Shown piece by piece: positions 44,001 to 55,960 of a stretch of 64,000 nt of DNA (within the stretch, counting starts at the first letter, position 1; every line of letters begins with the position of its first letter). Location of the stretch: assembly GCA_037903475.1 (NCBI GenBank), contig JBAJFG010000643.1, positions 2,914,001-2,978,000 of the forward strand, written 5' to 3'. The position numbers and the translations under genes were made by a program. The notes below the pieces were generated by a model, which worked only from the letters and a program-made list of their open reading frames with translations, did no database searches and was not told the DNA's origin. The DNA comes from Ancylostoma caninum (Eukaryota > Nematoda > Chromadorea > Rhabditida > Ancylostomatidae).

Positions 44001-47000
44001 AAATGTTCAAAATTGCTCAACTGCAGTTGTTTTTACGGTCTATGTTTTTCGGGACCTGGATGCATTCCTGGAAGATGAGTGACTTCATACCCTTGCATAT
44101 GGTTAACCATAGCGGCGGGGTATGGACATAGTCATGTCTGGGTAAGCTTGTTGACTGCTAGGGTAACATCTTTACCATGGATAATCTCAATGACGCATCC
44201 GATGCCAGGTTTCAGTACTATTTATTCACGAAAAACTAGAAGCACTATGCAGAAAGGGCTTAACGTTCCAAAGACTGGAGTTTTCTTTTCTGGAAACCCG
44301 TGTCTGTAAATAGCTTAATTAATCTCTTTCCCAGAAGAGCAAAAGGGCATCGAAATCCCAAAAGCTTCTCATAATATCGTGACATCTCAGGATATAATCT
44401 GTCATTAGTGGAATTCTATGTTTACACATGCATACGACACAAAATTAATTGTAATATAGTGGCGCAAAGGACCCGTTCTTGAGGCTTTTGCTTGGATCGG
44501 ATTCCGAACAGTCACTTTACCCATTAACGATTATAAATACTACAGAGTTGATAGAAGAAGCTAACCCTAGCACTAACCTGAATCCAAGGCAGGGAATGGC
44601 ACATGTGTTCGCCAAAATACCAGTTCTTGTAGATACTCGTAATCGGTGTAATTGGCAGAGAGAAGATGCAAACGATCAGGTCAGCAAGTGCCAAATTCAA
44701 TATGAACATATTCTGAAATTGTTGAAATAAAATAGCTACATAACTTAATAACTGTAGTTAAGTGGTGAAATAATTACAAGCTTGAGGGATTCCATAGCAG
44801 AAAACTTTTAGGAGAGGAAAAAAAGGAAAAAAGCGGAAGGACCGCAGCAAAATAATATTCTAGCCAGATGACCTACCATGCTGTCAATTTATCCACTACT
44901 ACAGTGTACAGTAGTTCTTCACGAAAGCAATTAATCAATTTAAACAATTTTCCTCTCTTTTCTCTACTTTTTCTCGCCTCTTTCCTAGTTCCTCCTTGTT
45001 TCTTCTCTTCTCCCCGTCTCCAATGTGAATCCCATGGATATCGTGATTGTTTTTCCAGCATCATTTAGTGAAAAGTTCTGGGGTCGCATTCATAATTGAG
45101 CTTACCCAGGGTAAACTTTTAGGCGCTTGTGCTAGCGATAGTTAAAATTGTGCGCGGTTAACACACTTACGCCGGGTAATACTGGCTTGGTTGTGCGCAC
45201 AAGATGGATTGTTTCACACAATCAGTTGTATAAAAATTCCAGTAATTATATCAAGTGCCAGGATTAAGAAAGGAAGGACCCGGAAGCTACACAAATCCCT
45301 CACTTAGCTCTAGATAAGTGCATTTATTCGGAAAAGCGTAGAATTCTCACAATCAGAGAGTGTTCTGAACAACAGACTCTTATCTCTGCCCTTTTCATTT
45401 TGCAGAATAAAATGTCGCACAAAACCATTGTCTTTATGAGGTCACTGCCATTTGAATGTGCTCTAACGAGTCAAATGCAAGGACACTTCCTTACTTTATT
45501 CTATTCATTCTAATGCTGCGATAATCTTCCAGGAAATTTTTTCCACATGAATTGACATGATATGACGTTTACGGAGTAAAAGCTCTCACAAGCAATTGTG
45601 GTTGAAGAAGAATTTAGCAGTGATTTCATCTCTAGAACCAACGAAAAAAATTCTTGGACACAGATGATTTTTTCCTGGATTCTATGGATAACATCCGGCC
45701 CCTCAGTCACCATCGCTCTCGAAAAGCCAGCGGTAAAGTCAGGTTCCTTACAGTGGATCCTAAATCATGCAGCCCCCTCCCCATGACATCCAAGTTCGGC
45801 AGGAAATTTTGATGGCTTGCAATTATTGAGCAAACATGGATTTATTTATCCGTCTCGCTACTGGATATAATTTATTCGTCTGGGAATTATTTATTGATGC
45901 AAATTTGGTGCAGAGAGGAAGCTCGAAATGATGGTAGAGTGGATGATTGGTCCTTGACAATCAAACGACTTGTAGATGTGGTGGAACACTTGGATATTTT
46001 AATCTCAAAATGAATTTCTGTCAAAAAAAAAAGATACATTTTGTTGAAAACTTTCTGGTTCTCGTAAATCCATGTCCGCTAAGGACCTTAATATGGTTAC
46101 AAGCAATGTATGGGATGAAGGATTAGAACCCTTCCAACTTGGCGACAGCGCGAAGTATGAGTGGATGTGCACCCCCTTCACTGAAATGCCCCTACGTATG
46201 AATGGTCCCGAAGGTCTAGGTATGAGCTGGAAAACACAGGAATAACAACCATTTTCAGGTGAAATTAGCGGAAACAGAACAATAAATAGCTACTGATTTC
46301 AACAAAACAATTTTTACAACCAGCAGTTCTTGCTAATCAGCACTACTTGAAGAATTTTTCAACCTTTTTCCCTGAAGTGAACCCTAAAAATTCAGATAAA
46401 ATGAAGTCAACTAATCTGGTTACATTTATGAGATTGCCATTTAGCAAATGAGTAAGTTAAGTGAGTTTTCCATATAAATCCGTGGGAAAATTCCGCTTCC
46501 ACTTCTTATTTACTTCTATATTTTTATAGAAGTATATATTTTTATATTTTATTTTTTTTTTAAATTTATATTGTCTTCTATATTTTTACCGCTTTTTCTG
46601 CCTTCAATTTCTCGTCGAGTGCAAGGATTCATACTTTCGCTTTCTGGATTTCACAAACCATACTTTTAACGGCAAGGAATGCTACAATACCACTTCAAAA
46701 TATGTAATCAAAGTGGATTCATCCCAGAACGAAAAAGGCGATCTAAGAGGACAATACATCTTGGGATGTACAATTTTTCTACCTATTCTACTATAGCAGA
46801 TAAGAGACGCTAGGATGAGGTCGTGCGCTAACGACCTCCTAAATATTAACATAGAAGAGTTACTACATAGTTATGAAGGCATTCTCAGGGGAATCGCTTC
46901 AGCCACTTAAAATTGGAGACAAGAAGTAATCAGCTCCTCAGATTTCACTTTGATTGACGTATGAAAAGCCCATACACTGATAAGTTCACTCTAATATATA

Positions 47001-47356
47001 GAAAAGTACAAGCATCCCAAGCGCCAAATCCACAGTTTGAACTCCGTCCGATCTTTAGAGGAAATGAATTCTCGAAAAAAAAATGTGTATCCCACCTGAA
47101 CTGTTTGCAGCTTCTTATTTCTAGATGTGAAGAGAATGACTCCAATATTTCCGGTAAGACCGAACACGAACTCGACGCTGAATATCATATGATTGAGGTA
47201 ATAGTGTTGAAAATCGTAGTAACAGAGCAGAAAAAAATCAAAAAATCTCCCCCGGCCACCACAAGCTCACCTGTACAACACCGAGAATCCTATAACTATC
47301 GGTGGTTCCAACGAAGGATCCTTGTTTTTCTCCGTGAAAATGACGCAGTCCGTCAT
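41026..47356 (-). CDS. Class A neuropeptide receptor (NPY/NPF-like GPCR)
   Basis: A seven-helix plasma-membrane receptor, most like the neuropeptide Y/F and short-NPF receptor group that nematodes use for FMRFamide-like peptides. Nine - strand exons join in phase: 47356-47271, 47177-47096, 44712-44578, 43774-43676, 43619-43471, 42646-42533, 42464-42368, 42292-42102 and 41170-41026, giving 365 residues. Marks: GN in helix 1 (38-39), LALAD in helix 2 (63-67), NWYFGEHMC with the conserved Cys at 94, DRY at 118-120, Cys 169 or 173 in loop 2, a helix 5 with FFVPFMIMFF, SWFP in helix 6 (282-285) where CWxP is usual, and NPVLY in helix 7 (327-331). The tail is short and basic, ending DVSAVLV. The ATG at 47356 follows CTTACAG, a likely trans-splice site; an in-frame ATG at 47515 would add 53 residues. 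The peptide ligand and exact orthologue cannot be told from sequence alone. Confidence 0.93.
43043..43250. mobile_element. MITE with GC-box/CCAAT-bearing arms, in a GPCR intron
   Basis: The left arm AGGGGGCGGTGCTACTGTTG continues to ACCATTGGCG; the right arm CACCAATCG continues to ACAATAGTACCGCCCCCTCT, its inverted near copy. Each arm therefore carries a CCGCCCCC box and a CCAAT box about 15 bases apart. It lies in the intron between GPCR exons 5 and 6. A related palindrome is at 56731-56943. Confidence 0.65.
44713..47095 (-). other. Largest GPCR intron (2.4 kb)
   Basis: The intron begins GTGGGATAC and ends AATTTCAG on the - strand. It holds a small TTACCC/GGGTAA element at 45102-45180. No other gene was seen inside it. 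Confidence 0.7.
45102..45180. repeat. About 80-bp element with TTACCC...GGGTAA ends
   Basis: It begins TTACCCAGGGTAAAC and ends TTACGCCGGGTAA, imperfect inverted repeats. Similar ends occur at 47750-47831, and single ends at 7617-7632 and 62193-62214. The class is unknown. Confidence 0.45.
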
Positions 47357-47749
47357 TCTGTAAGCAGCAAGGATTGAGGCAGTGGACAAGGATTTAGTGG
47401 AAAATCTTTGCGAAATCCGTAAAGTATGGAAATCTGCTCGAAACGGTTGACATCCGTTGTGAAGGAAAAAGGCGAACGGATTATCAGAGTTGACTGCTGA
47501 AGCGCGTGCACTCACTCGCTAACGAGCTGGATGCGTTCGCCTTCTTGAAGTACTTCTAGGAAAAGAAGAACAACAAAATTCAGATGGATGAAGGTTCTTT
47601 AAATGGAAATGAATTGGTGTTATGGAAAGAGAGTAGAAAGAGAAAGGATGTAGCGAGATGGATGAAGGAAACGAATACGGACGTTCTGAATTTGGGGTAA
47701 AAGGAGAACAGTGTTCATCTTCACCTTTACCCACACCTTTTATCATTCA

Positions 47750-47831
47750 GATTACCCAAGGTAAACGTGTCAACACCGCGCAAATTGACTTATCGTTACC
47801 GCGAGTGGCAACACCTCTACTCTGAGTAATC
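47750..47831. repeat. 82-bp element with GATTACCC ends
   Basis: It starts GATTACCCAAGGTAAACG and ends CTACTCTGAGTAATC, imperfect inverted repeats. It is related to the element at 45102-45180 and to the single end at 62193-62214. Confidence 0.45.
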
Positions 47832-50491
47832 TATCCTTACCCACTCCTTTGTTTACTGTTGCGTTGGCGTTAACCTATCATTACTGATCAACTTGTTTAC
47901 ATTCCTTTTCTTTTTTTTCAGTCGTTACTGTCCTTTATCACCATGACATTTTGTATGTTATGGTGGCACATCATTTCTGCGCATATATCAGTTAAATAAA
48001 TAAATATATAAATAAGCAAAACAGAAAAAAAATGTTGGAGAGTAATGAAGAGAGTGTGTCAGACAGGTGTAGCGGGTGGGAAACCTCTGATGACCAGTGT
48101 CCCCGCAAAGACACCGTAGATCAGGGATGAACGCTCGTGTGGAAATTAAACTCCAAATCCCTCGAAAGTTGTAACGTGGAGTGACCATAGATCAAAAAGC
48201 GTAGTGCGGCCAACAACACTGCCTGATGCGACTCAAGGAAACCCTGGACAAAGTATTCTTGTGCAGCTCCAATTTTTCAGGATTCGTATCGGAGTGCCAT
48301 GACGAGAAACAATTTTTTCTTGAAATTTTTGTGCAGAGATGTGAAATTGTGCAAAATAAACTGAATTTAAAGAAGAAAACAGCCCTGTAGAGAAAGCCAG
48401 ATGAAACAGCTCGTTTGGAGGAAGCTCATCCCAATATTCGTGGTTTTTCCGTTGCTGAATCAAGGGAAATCTTAGGAAAGCGAAAAATAACCACAAAATG
48501 GAAGGAGTCAAACGAAAAACGGAGGGTTTATTGTATCCTTCTCTAGGTTTCTCAATTCTTAGTAGTGTTTACACTTATACAGGACCGATTGATGCATTAA
48601 GTGCATCCGAACTAGAAAATTCGACTTCGAATAAGTTCAAATTGCGTATTTAAGGAAGGGAAGGAGAAGAACAAACTCCAAGGAATGATGGATGATAAGG
48701 GTTCAATGTTAATTTTTGTCAACATTAAGTTTTTTTGAACCGCATTCTCAATTTATAAGTAAATCAACGAATAATTAACTAAGTTATTTGAGAGATTATT
48801 ACTGTCGAGATAAAAATTATCAAATCAATTGCATTATTCGACTTTTACTCACCCCTAAGAAGTGATCCATCTTTTTTTTCACAGACGTCTCACGAATTTC
48901 CTGTTCTTGTTTCTGGCACTACTAGACTTTCAGGAAGAAGTAGAAAGGAAGAAATTCTTCGGAAAAGATGACAATGGACTATGTATGTGTAGAAGAGTTT
49001 TGAATAGTTATGTATGAGAAAACGCACACTTGCAGAGGAGTTTTTGCAGGACTTCTGTTAGTGAGCTCATAATCAGATGGAAATTTTATCCTCTGCTTAA
49101 CAAGGAGTAGCAGTGGTGGGCGGAGGTAGAGAAATATGAGATTTCCAAGTAATCTCACTTGATTTTCACACCCACAACGTTGCCCGAGTGCTGGAAAAAA
49201 TGAGCGGAAACTAAGCTTGTTGAGTGAAAAATTAATGATTTATCAATAGTGTATATCCGTGAAATATTGTCCGTGAAATATCAAAAAGAGTGCAAATTAA
49301 ATATCAATACAAGTATGAATATTAGAAACCGTTTTGTAACGGAGCCTTAACGAACTAAAAAAAGCAACTCTTCAGTAGAAGGCCATCCATTTACAAGCAA
49401 TGAAGCACTCCTTGAAAGTAGAGGCATCCAGAAACATCACGGCTCAGAAACTTATATTTCTGATAATATCTTTATGTATTAATGTAATACGTCTCATAAA
49501 CTAGAAATTTTGATACTATCTTTATGCAGTTGCTATGAAGTATAAACTAGTATTTTGATAGTATCGCCCGCTCAGCGAATTACGCGCACATTATATTTTT
49601 GATTTCTTCTGAATCACTGTCACAAGACAGATTTTATGCAAAAGAAAATATCAGGAGATATGTAGCTACATTCTAACTTTAGCGTTTTGGTTTCTTTTCT
49701 TCTGAATTATTCCTGCGAGCTGCTAATCCTAAAGCAGAAGACAGAAAAATCCTGCGGACTTCATAGGCTGGCAGCGTTTCCGGATTTCATAGCTTGAACA
49801 TCCGGAATGAGAGGTAATGACTCAAAAATTGCAGCAAAACGTATACTTATTCATTTATTTGAGTACACAAAGTGTAGCATAGAAAAAAGCAGGTAACTAG
49901 TTGAGACATACTAAAAGATGCAAAAGGAGAACTTGAGACTAGGCAGAATATAGAAAATATTGAAGAGGATTCTGGCTACGGCAACATATCCACGAGCCTA
50001 GCAAGATCTGCACGTTCTTACTATGCACAGAATTAATCCAAGGCAGAGTGCACCTTGATTTTATGCATGTTTTTCCTTCTGACTTTGCTAGACGAACGTC
50101 ATCTGCGGAAACGAGTCGGATCCACGTAAAAGGGCACAAAAACGTTCAAAGCATAAGCATTTCCTGGAAAAATTCATAAGCATTTCCTGGAAAAATTAAG
50201 CTAAAGGGTACTCATGCGAAGCTGTGCTCTCTACAGCTTTAGAACAACGGATCAGCTCCCAGAAAGATAACACGAAAGAGATTAATCAAAGGATATGAGA
50301 GGAAGTGAAGAGGCCGCGAGATTGTTAACGAAAGTCCGGGACATCTAGGGATAAGATCCCGGAACTATGTGCAATAATTGAGGGTGGATGACTCAAGGAT
50401 GGCTTAGGGTAGCCTTGAGATTGTTGTCCTTAGGATTATTGGGGATATTCCCAAATTTCGCCATTTCATAAGGAATCAAGACGATACATCA

Positions 50492-50852
50492 ATGGAGGTG
50501 ATAACGACAACGGTAAAGATGCATATCGATCGCTTTCGAAGGAATCGCGGCGATTGTAGCGATTCCCCTGCCGAAACTAGGGAACTGCCCTCATACGATG
50601 TGAATAAATCGCGGTGTACTTTAAGAATCCCACCCGACCTTTTTCCACCCACAGAGAGTGAATCGCTACGCCAGGACATCTGTCATTCTTCTTCCAGAGC
50701 ATCTATGAAGGACACAAACACAGACAAAATGTGACAGATGATAAAGTGGTTAGAAGTTGCGGAACGGTTAAGGCAACTGACACAAATCATGATGACTCTA
50801 TTCGTAACAGAGGTGACCTCGAAAATTCTAGAAACAGAGACATTTGATTAAA
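50492..50852 (+). pseudogene. Decayed coding frame of unknown type
   Basis: The + strand frame from 50492 reads 80 codons with coding-like composition (a GDCSDSPAETRELPSYDV stretch, then SRCTLRIPPDLFPP), meets TGA at 50732-50734, and continues open in the same frame for about 40 more codons (QMIKWLEVAERLRQLTQ and onward). This looks like one ancestral frame with an in-frame stop, as in a decayed retroelement or host pseudogene. No domain is recognised, and the opposite strand is open too. Confidence 0.25.
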
Positions 50853-52612
50853 TTTTTATGGTGCCAGTGAGCAGATGAGTGACAGGTTGATCTTTGTGGA
50901 TGAAAGTGGCCAGAATGGGAGGGCACTTGGGTGGATAAGGACGCTAGGGTTATTGACAACCTGGTTTTTGTGTGAGGATTGATTTCTTGGCCTTCGCTTA
51001 AGAAAGGTGTTCTCAAGAATCCTGGAAGAAGTAGCTCAATCCGAATTTTCTGGGGAATCGATGGGCGGTCCTGGACCTATCAGATTATCGAGAACTTGTG
51101 ACTGGGCTCACATCGTGAAAAAGCGACAGCAAACGGTGTAAAATATCAAGATTACCAACCTATAACCTGGGGACCAGTTCTCGCCATGAAAATTGCCGGG
51201 TTATTTCTTTGAAAACGCATCGTAATAGTAAGCTTAGCTCGATGAGTGCGTCACGCGTACGACTACACACCCGAGGAGACGCAGAGCTTACGCAGCTCTG
51301 ACGCAGATGAGATGTTCGTGGGTTGCCCTAGGTTCCCGTTCATGCTGTAAATGTCGCGTTATCAAGTCTTCACGTTTTCCATGTCTATCTTGTTGATCTT
51401 CCGCGAATGGATGCGTCTGACGCACGTCTGACGCATCATTACAATGATATACTGTTATTTAAAAGTGGAGAAATAGTCCATAACAGCATGGATGACGCCT
51501 AAACCGGTTCGGACAACCATCACAAAACGGTGACGAGGACGATAACGATGATGTTTCACACAAACGACGAACTATCTTGGCAAACAAAATGTTAGGAGAT
51601 GGCATTGAGGCAACTTAGAATATTTGCTGTTAAGGTTAATCCAGGAATCCATAGTGTTCCTGATGAGGTATGACGTAAACAACTACTTATAATCCTTGGA
51701 CATTTCGCCGAAAAAAAAACCCTAAAAATCGGACACTGAGAGCTCGTCACTAAGTAATTCCATCCCGGAAAATGCTAAGGAAGCTCAATACGACCCTTAA
51801 GGTCAACTAAATATTGAGATTCACGTGGGCCCAAGCAGTTGCCTCAAGGATAACATTCAGAACAATAGGAAGAGGTAATCAACAAGGAATTTCGGCATTT
51901 ACAAGGTATCACTGTACCAGGGTTACTAAGTAAAAACCACAGCCGGGCAGAGAATGAGCACAAAGTAGTGTCTCTAAGGGCAATGGCCATGTCCTCCAGG
52001 GGCACAAGCAAATGATTTTATGGAAATAAATGGACCTATTAGGGCGTTACCAACAAATAACTCAACAGAATTGCCACTTTATCAATATTTCCCAGAAGCT
52101 GAAGTAATTTATGTTTTGAGTTGGAGCTTAAGTGGAGTACATGAGGAGAATTGAGGATCTATTAAACAAAGCGCCGTAAGGGGGCTAGAGCGGTTAGAGA
52201 TACGGGGCGGCACTCATAGACACCGCAATCTTGAGGCGCAGACTGTGTGGCGAAATGGCCGATTTCCATGGACGCAGACACGTTCGCTTCGGGACCCGAA
52301 ATTACGTCACTGCTGGCTCTTCCGCATGCACGGGTGGTGATTTCATCACCTTCGCTGGCGGTCTCGCCGCATAGGAGTGAGGGAGTGTTTACGAACTTTC
52401 AGGCTGCACAATATACGCAGCAGGAAAACCAGCCTTCCACTGATACGACGCTGAGTGCACTTGCAGGAAGAGATGGACAGGTGCTATGAGGGCTGCCGTG
52501 TCTCGGAAGCTCGGGAGGGTGGACCTACGCGGTCGCCTCATCTGGTGGGTGCTCTTGCCGCATCGCCTCTAAATAGGAAGGCATGACATTGTATATCCAA
52601 TCAACTAGATAC

Positions 52613-55552
52613 GGGTCCACCGATGGAAAGGGCCCGCCGTGGCCCAGTGCTGTGGGGAACGACATGAGGTGCGTCCACCGATGGAGAAAGGGCCCGCCGT
52701 GGCCCAGTGCTGTGGGGAACGCCAAGAAACGGGTCCACCGATGGAGAAAAGGCCCGCCGTGGCCTAGTGGTGCGGGGAACGACGAGACACGGGTCCACCG
52801 ATGGAAAGGGCCCGCCGTGGCCCAGTGCTGTGGGGAACGACATGAGGTGGGTCCACCGATGGAGAAAGGGCCCGCCGTGGCCCAGTGGTGCGGGGAACGG
52901 CGAGACACGGGTCCACCGATGTAGAAAGGGCCCGCCGTGGCCCAGTGCTGTGGGGAACGCCAAGAAACGGGTCCACCGATGGAGAAAGGGCCCGCCGTGG
53001 CCCAGTGCTGTGGGGAACGCCATGAGGTGGGTCCAGCTATGGAGAAAAGGCCCGCTAGGGCCCAATGGAGCGGGGGACGCCAAGATACGGGTCCACCGAT
53101 GGAGAAAGGGCCCGTCGTGGCCCAGTGGTGCGGGGAACGACGAGACACGGGTCCACCGATGGAGAAAGGGCCCGCCGTGGCCCAGTGCTGTGGGGAACGC
53201 CAAGAAACGGGTCCACCGATGGAGAAAGGGCCCGCCGTGGCCCAGTGGTGCGAGAAACTCCATGACATGGGTCCACCGATGGAGAAGGGGCCCGCCGTGG
53301 CCCAGTGCTGTGGGGAACGCCAAGAAACGGGTCCACCGATGGAGAAACGGCCCGCCGTGGCCCAGTGCTGTGGGAAACGCCATGACACGGGTTCACCGAT
53401 GGAGAAAGGGCCCGCCGTGGCCCAGTGCTGTAGGGAACGACATGAGGTGGGTCCAGCTATGGAGAAAAGGCCCGCTAGGGCCCAATGGAGCGGGGGACGC
53501 CAAGATACGGGTCCACCGATGGAGAAAAGGCCCGTCTGGCCCAGTGGTACGAGAAACTCCATGACATGGGTCCACCGATGGAGAAGGGGCCCGCCGTGGC
53601 CCAGTGCTGTGGGGAACGCCAAGAAACGGGTCCACCGATGGAGAAAGGGCCCGCCGTGGCCCAGTGCTGTGGGGAACGCCATGAGGTGGGTCCAGCTATG
53701 GAGAAAAGGCCCGCTAGGGCCCAATGGAGCGGGGGACGCCAAGATACGGGTCCACCGATGGAGAAAGGGCCCGTCGTGGCCCAGTGGTGCGGGGAACGAC
53801 GAGACACGGGTCCACCGATGGAGAAAGGGCCCGCCGTGGCCCAGTGCTGTGGGGAACGCCAAGAAACGGGTCCACCGATGGAGAAAGGGCCCGCCGTGGC
53901 CCAGTGGTGCGAGAAACTCCATGACATGGGTCCACCGATGGAGAAGGGGCCCGCCGTGGCCCAGTGCTGTGGGGAACGCCAAGAAACGGGTCCACCGATG
54001 GAGAAACGGCCCGCCGTGGCCCAGTGCTGTGGGGAACGCCGAGACACGGGTCCACCGATGGAGAAAGGGCCCGCCGTGGCCCAGTGCTGTGGGAAACGCC
54101 ATGACACGGGTTCACCGATGGAGAAAGGGCCCGCCGTGGCCCAGTGCTGTAGGGAACGACATGAGGTGGGTCCAGCTATGGAGAAAAGGCCCGCTAGGGC
54201 CCAATGGAGCGGGGGACGCCAAGATACGGGTCCACCGATGGAGAAAAGGCCCGTCTGGCCCAGTGGTACGAGAAACTCCATGACATGGGTCCACCGATGG
54301 AGAAGGGGCCCGCCGTGGCCCAGTGCTGTGGGGAACGCCAAGAAACGGGTCCACCGATGGAGAAACGGCCCGCCGTGGCCCAGTGCTGTGGGGAACGCCG
54401 AGACACGGGTCCACCGATGGAGAAAGGGCCCGCCGTGGCCCAGTGCTGTGGGGAACGACATGAGGTGGGTCCAGCTATGGAGAAAAGGCCCGCTAGGGCC
54501 CAATGGAGCGGGGGACGCCAAGATACGGGTCCACCGATGGAGAAAAGGCCCGTCTGGCCCAGTGGTACGAGAAACTCCATGACATGGGTCCACCGATGGA
54601 GAAGGGGCCCGCCGTGGCCCAGTGCTGTGGGGAACGCCAAGAAACGGGTCCACCGATGGAGAAACGGCCCGCCGTGGCCCAGTGCTGTGGGGAACGCCGA
54701 GACACGGGTCCACCGATGGAGAAAGGGCCCGCCGTGGCCCAGTGCTGTGGGAAACGCCATGACACGGGTTCACCGATGGAGAAAGGGCCCGCCGTGGCCC
54801 AGTGCTGTGGAGAACGACATGAGGTGGGTCCAGCTATGGAGAAAAGGCCCGCTAGGGCCCAATGGAGCGGGGGACGCCAAGATACGGGTCCACCGATGGA
54901 GAAAAGGCCCGTCTGGCCCAGTGGTACGAGAAACTCCATGACATGGGTCCACCGATGGAGAAGGGGCCCGCCGTGGCCCAGTGCTGTGGGGAACGCCAAG
55001 AAACGGGTCCACCGATGGAGAAAGGGCCCGCCGTGGCCCAGTGCTGTGGGGAACGCCGGGACACGGGTCCACCAATGGAGAAAGGGCCCGCCGTGGCCCA
55101 GTGCTGTAGGGAACGCCGGGACACGGGTCCACCGATGGAGAAAGGGCCCGCCGTGGCCCAGTGCTGTGGGGGACGCCAAGAAACGGGTCCACCGATGGAG
55201 AAAGGTCCCGCCGTGGCCCAGTGCTGTGGGATACGCCATGAGGTGGGTCCAGCTATGGAGAAAAGGCCCGCTAGGGCCCAGTGGAGCGGGGACGCCAAGA
55301 TACGGGTCCACCGATGGAGAAAAGGCCCGCCGTGGCTCAGTGGTGCGAGAAACGCCATGACACGGGTCCACCGATGAAGAAAGGGCCCACCGTGGCCCAG
55401 TGCCGTGGGGAACGCCATGACGTGGGTCCAGCTATGGAGAGAAGGCCCGCGAGGGCCCAATGGTGCGGGGGACACCAGGATACGGGTCCACCGATGGAGA
55501 AAGGGCCGACCGTGGCCCAGTGGTGTGGGGGACGCCAGGATACGGGTTCACT
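52613..55552. repeat. 60-bp GC-rich satellite array, about 49 units
   Basis: A head-to-tail array in which each unit reads roughly GGGTCCACCGATGGAGAAAG then GGCCCGCCGTGGCCCAGTGC and TGTGGGGAACGCC plus a variable end. Variants include a CCAGCTATGG/CGCTAGGGCC form (near 53030, 53450, 53690, 54170, 54470, 54830 and 55250) and a 59-bp CCCGTCTGGCCC form (near 53536, 54256, 54555 and 54914). The consensus has no stop codon in any frame on either strand, so frames up to 525 codons appear on both strands. The variants are mostly non-synonymous in every frame, and the single-base indels shift the frame, so I read it as non-coding satellite. Confidence 0.93.
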
Positions 55553-55960
55553 TTAGTGTTGATAATGACAGGATGCGAACCCGCCCCTGGAGAACGGATC
55601 CGGCTTGCCCTAACTGTGAGGAAGGCACCAGAATGCGGGCGCTCTGATGGAGGAAGGGCCCGCCGTGGCCCAGTAGTATGGATAACACCAGGATACGGGT
55701 CCGCCAACATAGGATTGGTCCGCTGTGACTCAGTAAAGTGGAGAATACCAGGATACGGTTCAGGCCTAATGTGTGAAGATGGCGCCAGAATACGGGTCCA
55801 CCGATGGAGGAAAGTCCGCTGCGGCCCAGTAGTGTGGAAAACACTCGGATACAATTTCGCTTTGTCCAATAATGTGGGGTACGGCAGGATACAGTTCCGC
55901 CGATGGAGAACGCGTCTGCGTTGGCCCGATAGTGAGGAATACGCACGAATACGCCATACG
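55553..55960. repeat. Degenerate satellite units at the right edge
   Basis: Recognisable but diverged units continue beyond the homogeneous array. They contain ATACGGGTCC, GATGGAGGAAGGGCCCGCCG and CCAGGATACGG words at roughly 60-bp spacing, with divergence increasing to the right. This is the expected decay at the edge of an array homogenised by unequal exchange. Confidence 0.75.

Larger units (their letters stand above)
47516..52612. other. Stretch without intact genes between the GPCR and the satellite
   Basis: The left part probably contains the GPCR promoter and 5' region. A short element lies at 47750-47831. A possible decayed retroelement frame is at 50492-50852, and a diverged TGCGTC-rich palindrome (about 51240-51440) resembles the AGGGCAATTTA MITE family. 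The open frame 52247-52489 (80 codons) has no recognisable domain. The rest is AT-rich sequence in which I see nothing. Confidence 0.4.

Noticed and set aside
52525..54102. 525-codon open frame on the - strand (and similar long frames on both strands) over the satellite
   Set aside because: All six frames of the unit are open, unit variants are mostly non-synonymous in every frame, and 1-base indels shift frame repeatedly. I treat it as satellite, keeping the unique tail as a finding.
52613..55552. CRISPR array
   Set aside because: Repeats are directly adjacent, without unique spacers, the unit is 60 bp, and the genome is eukaryotic.
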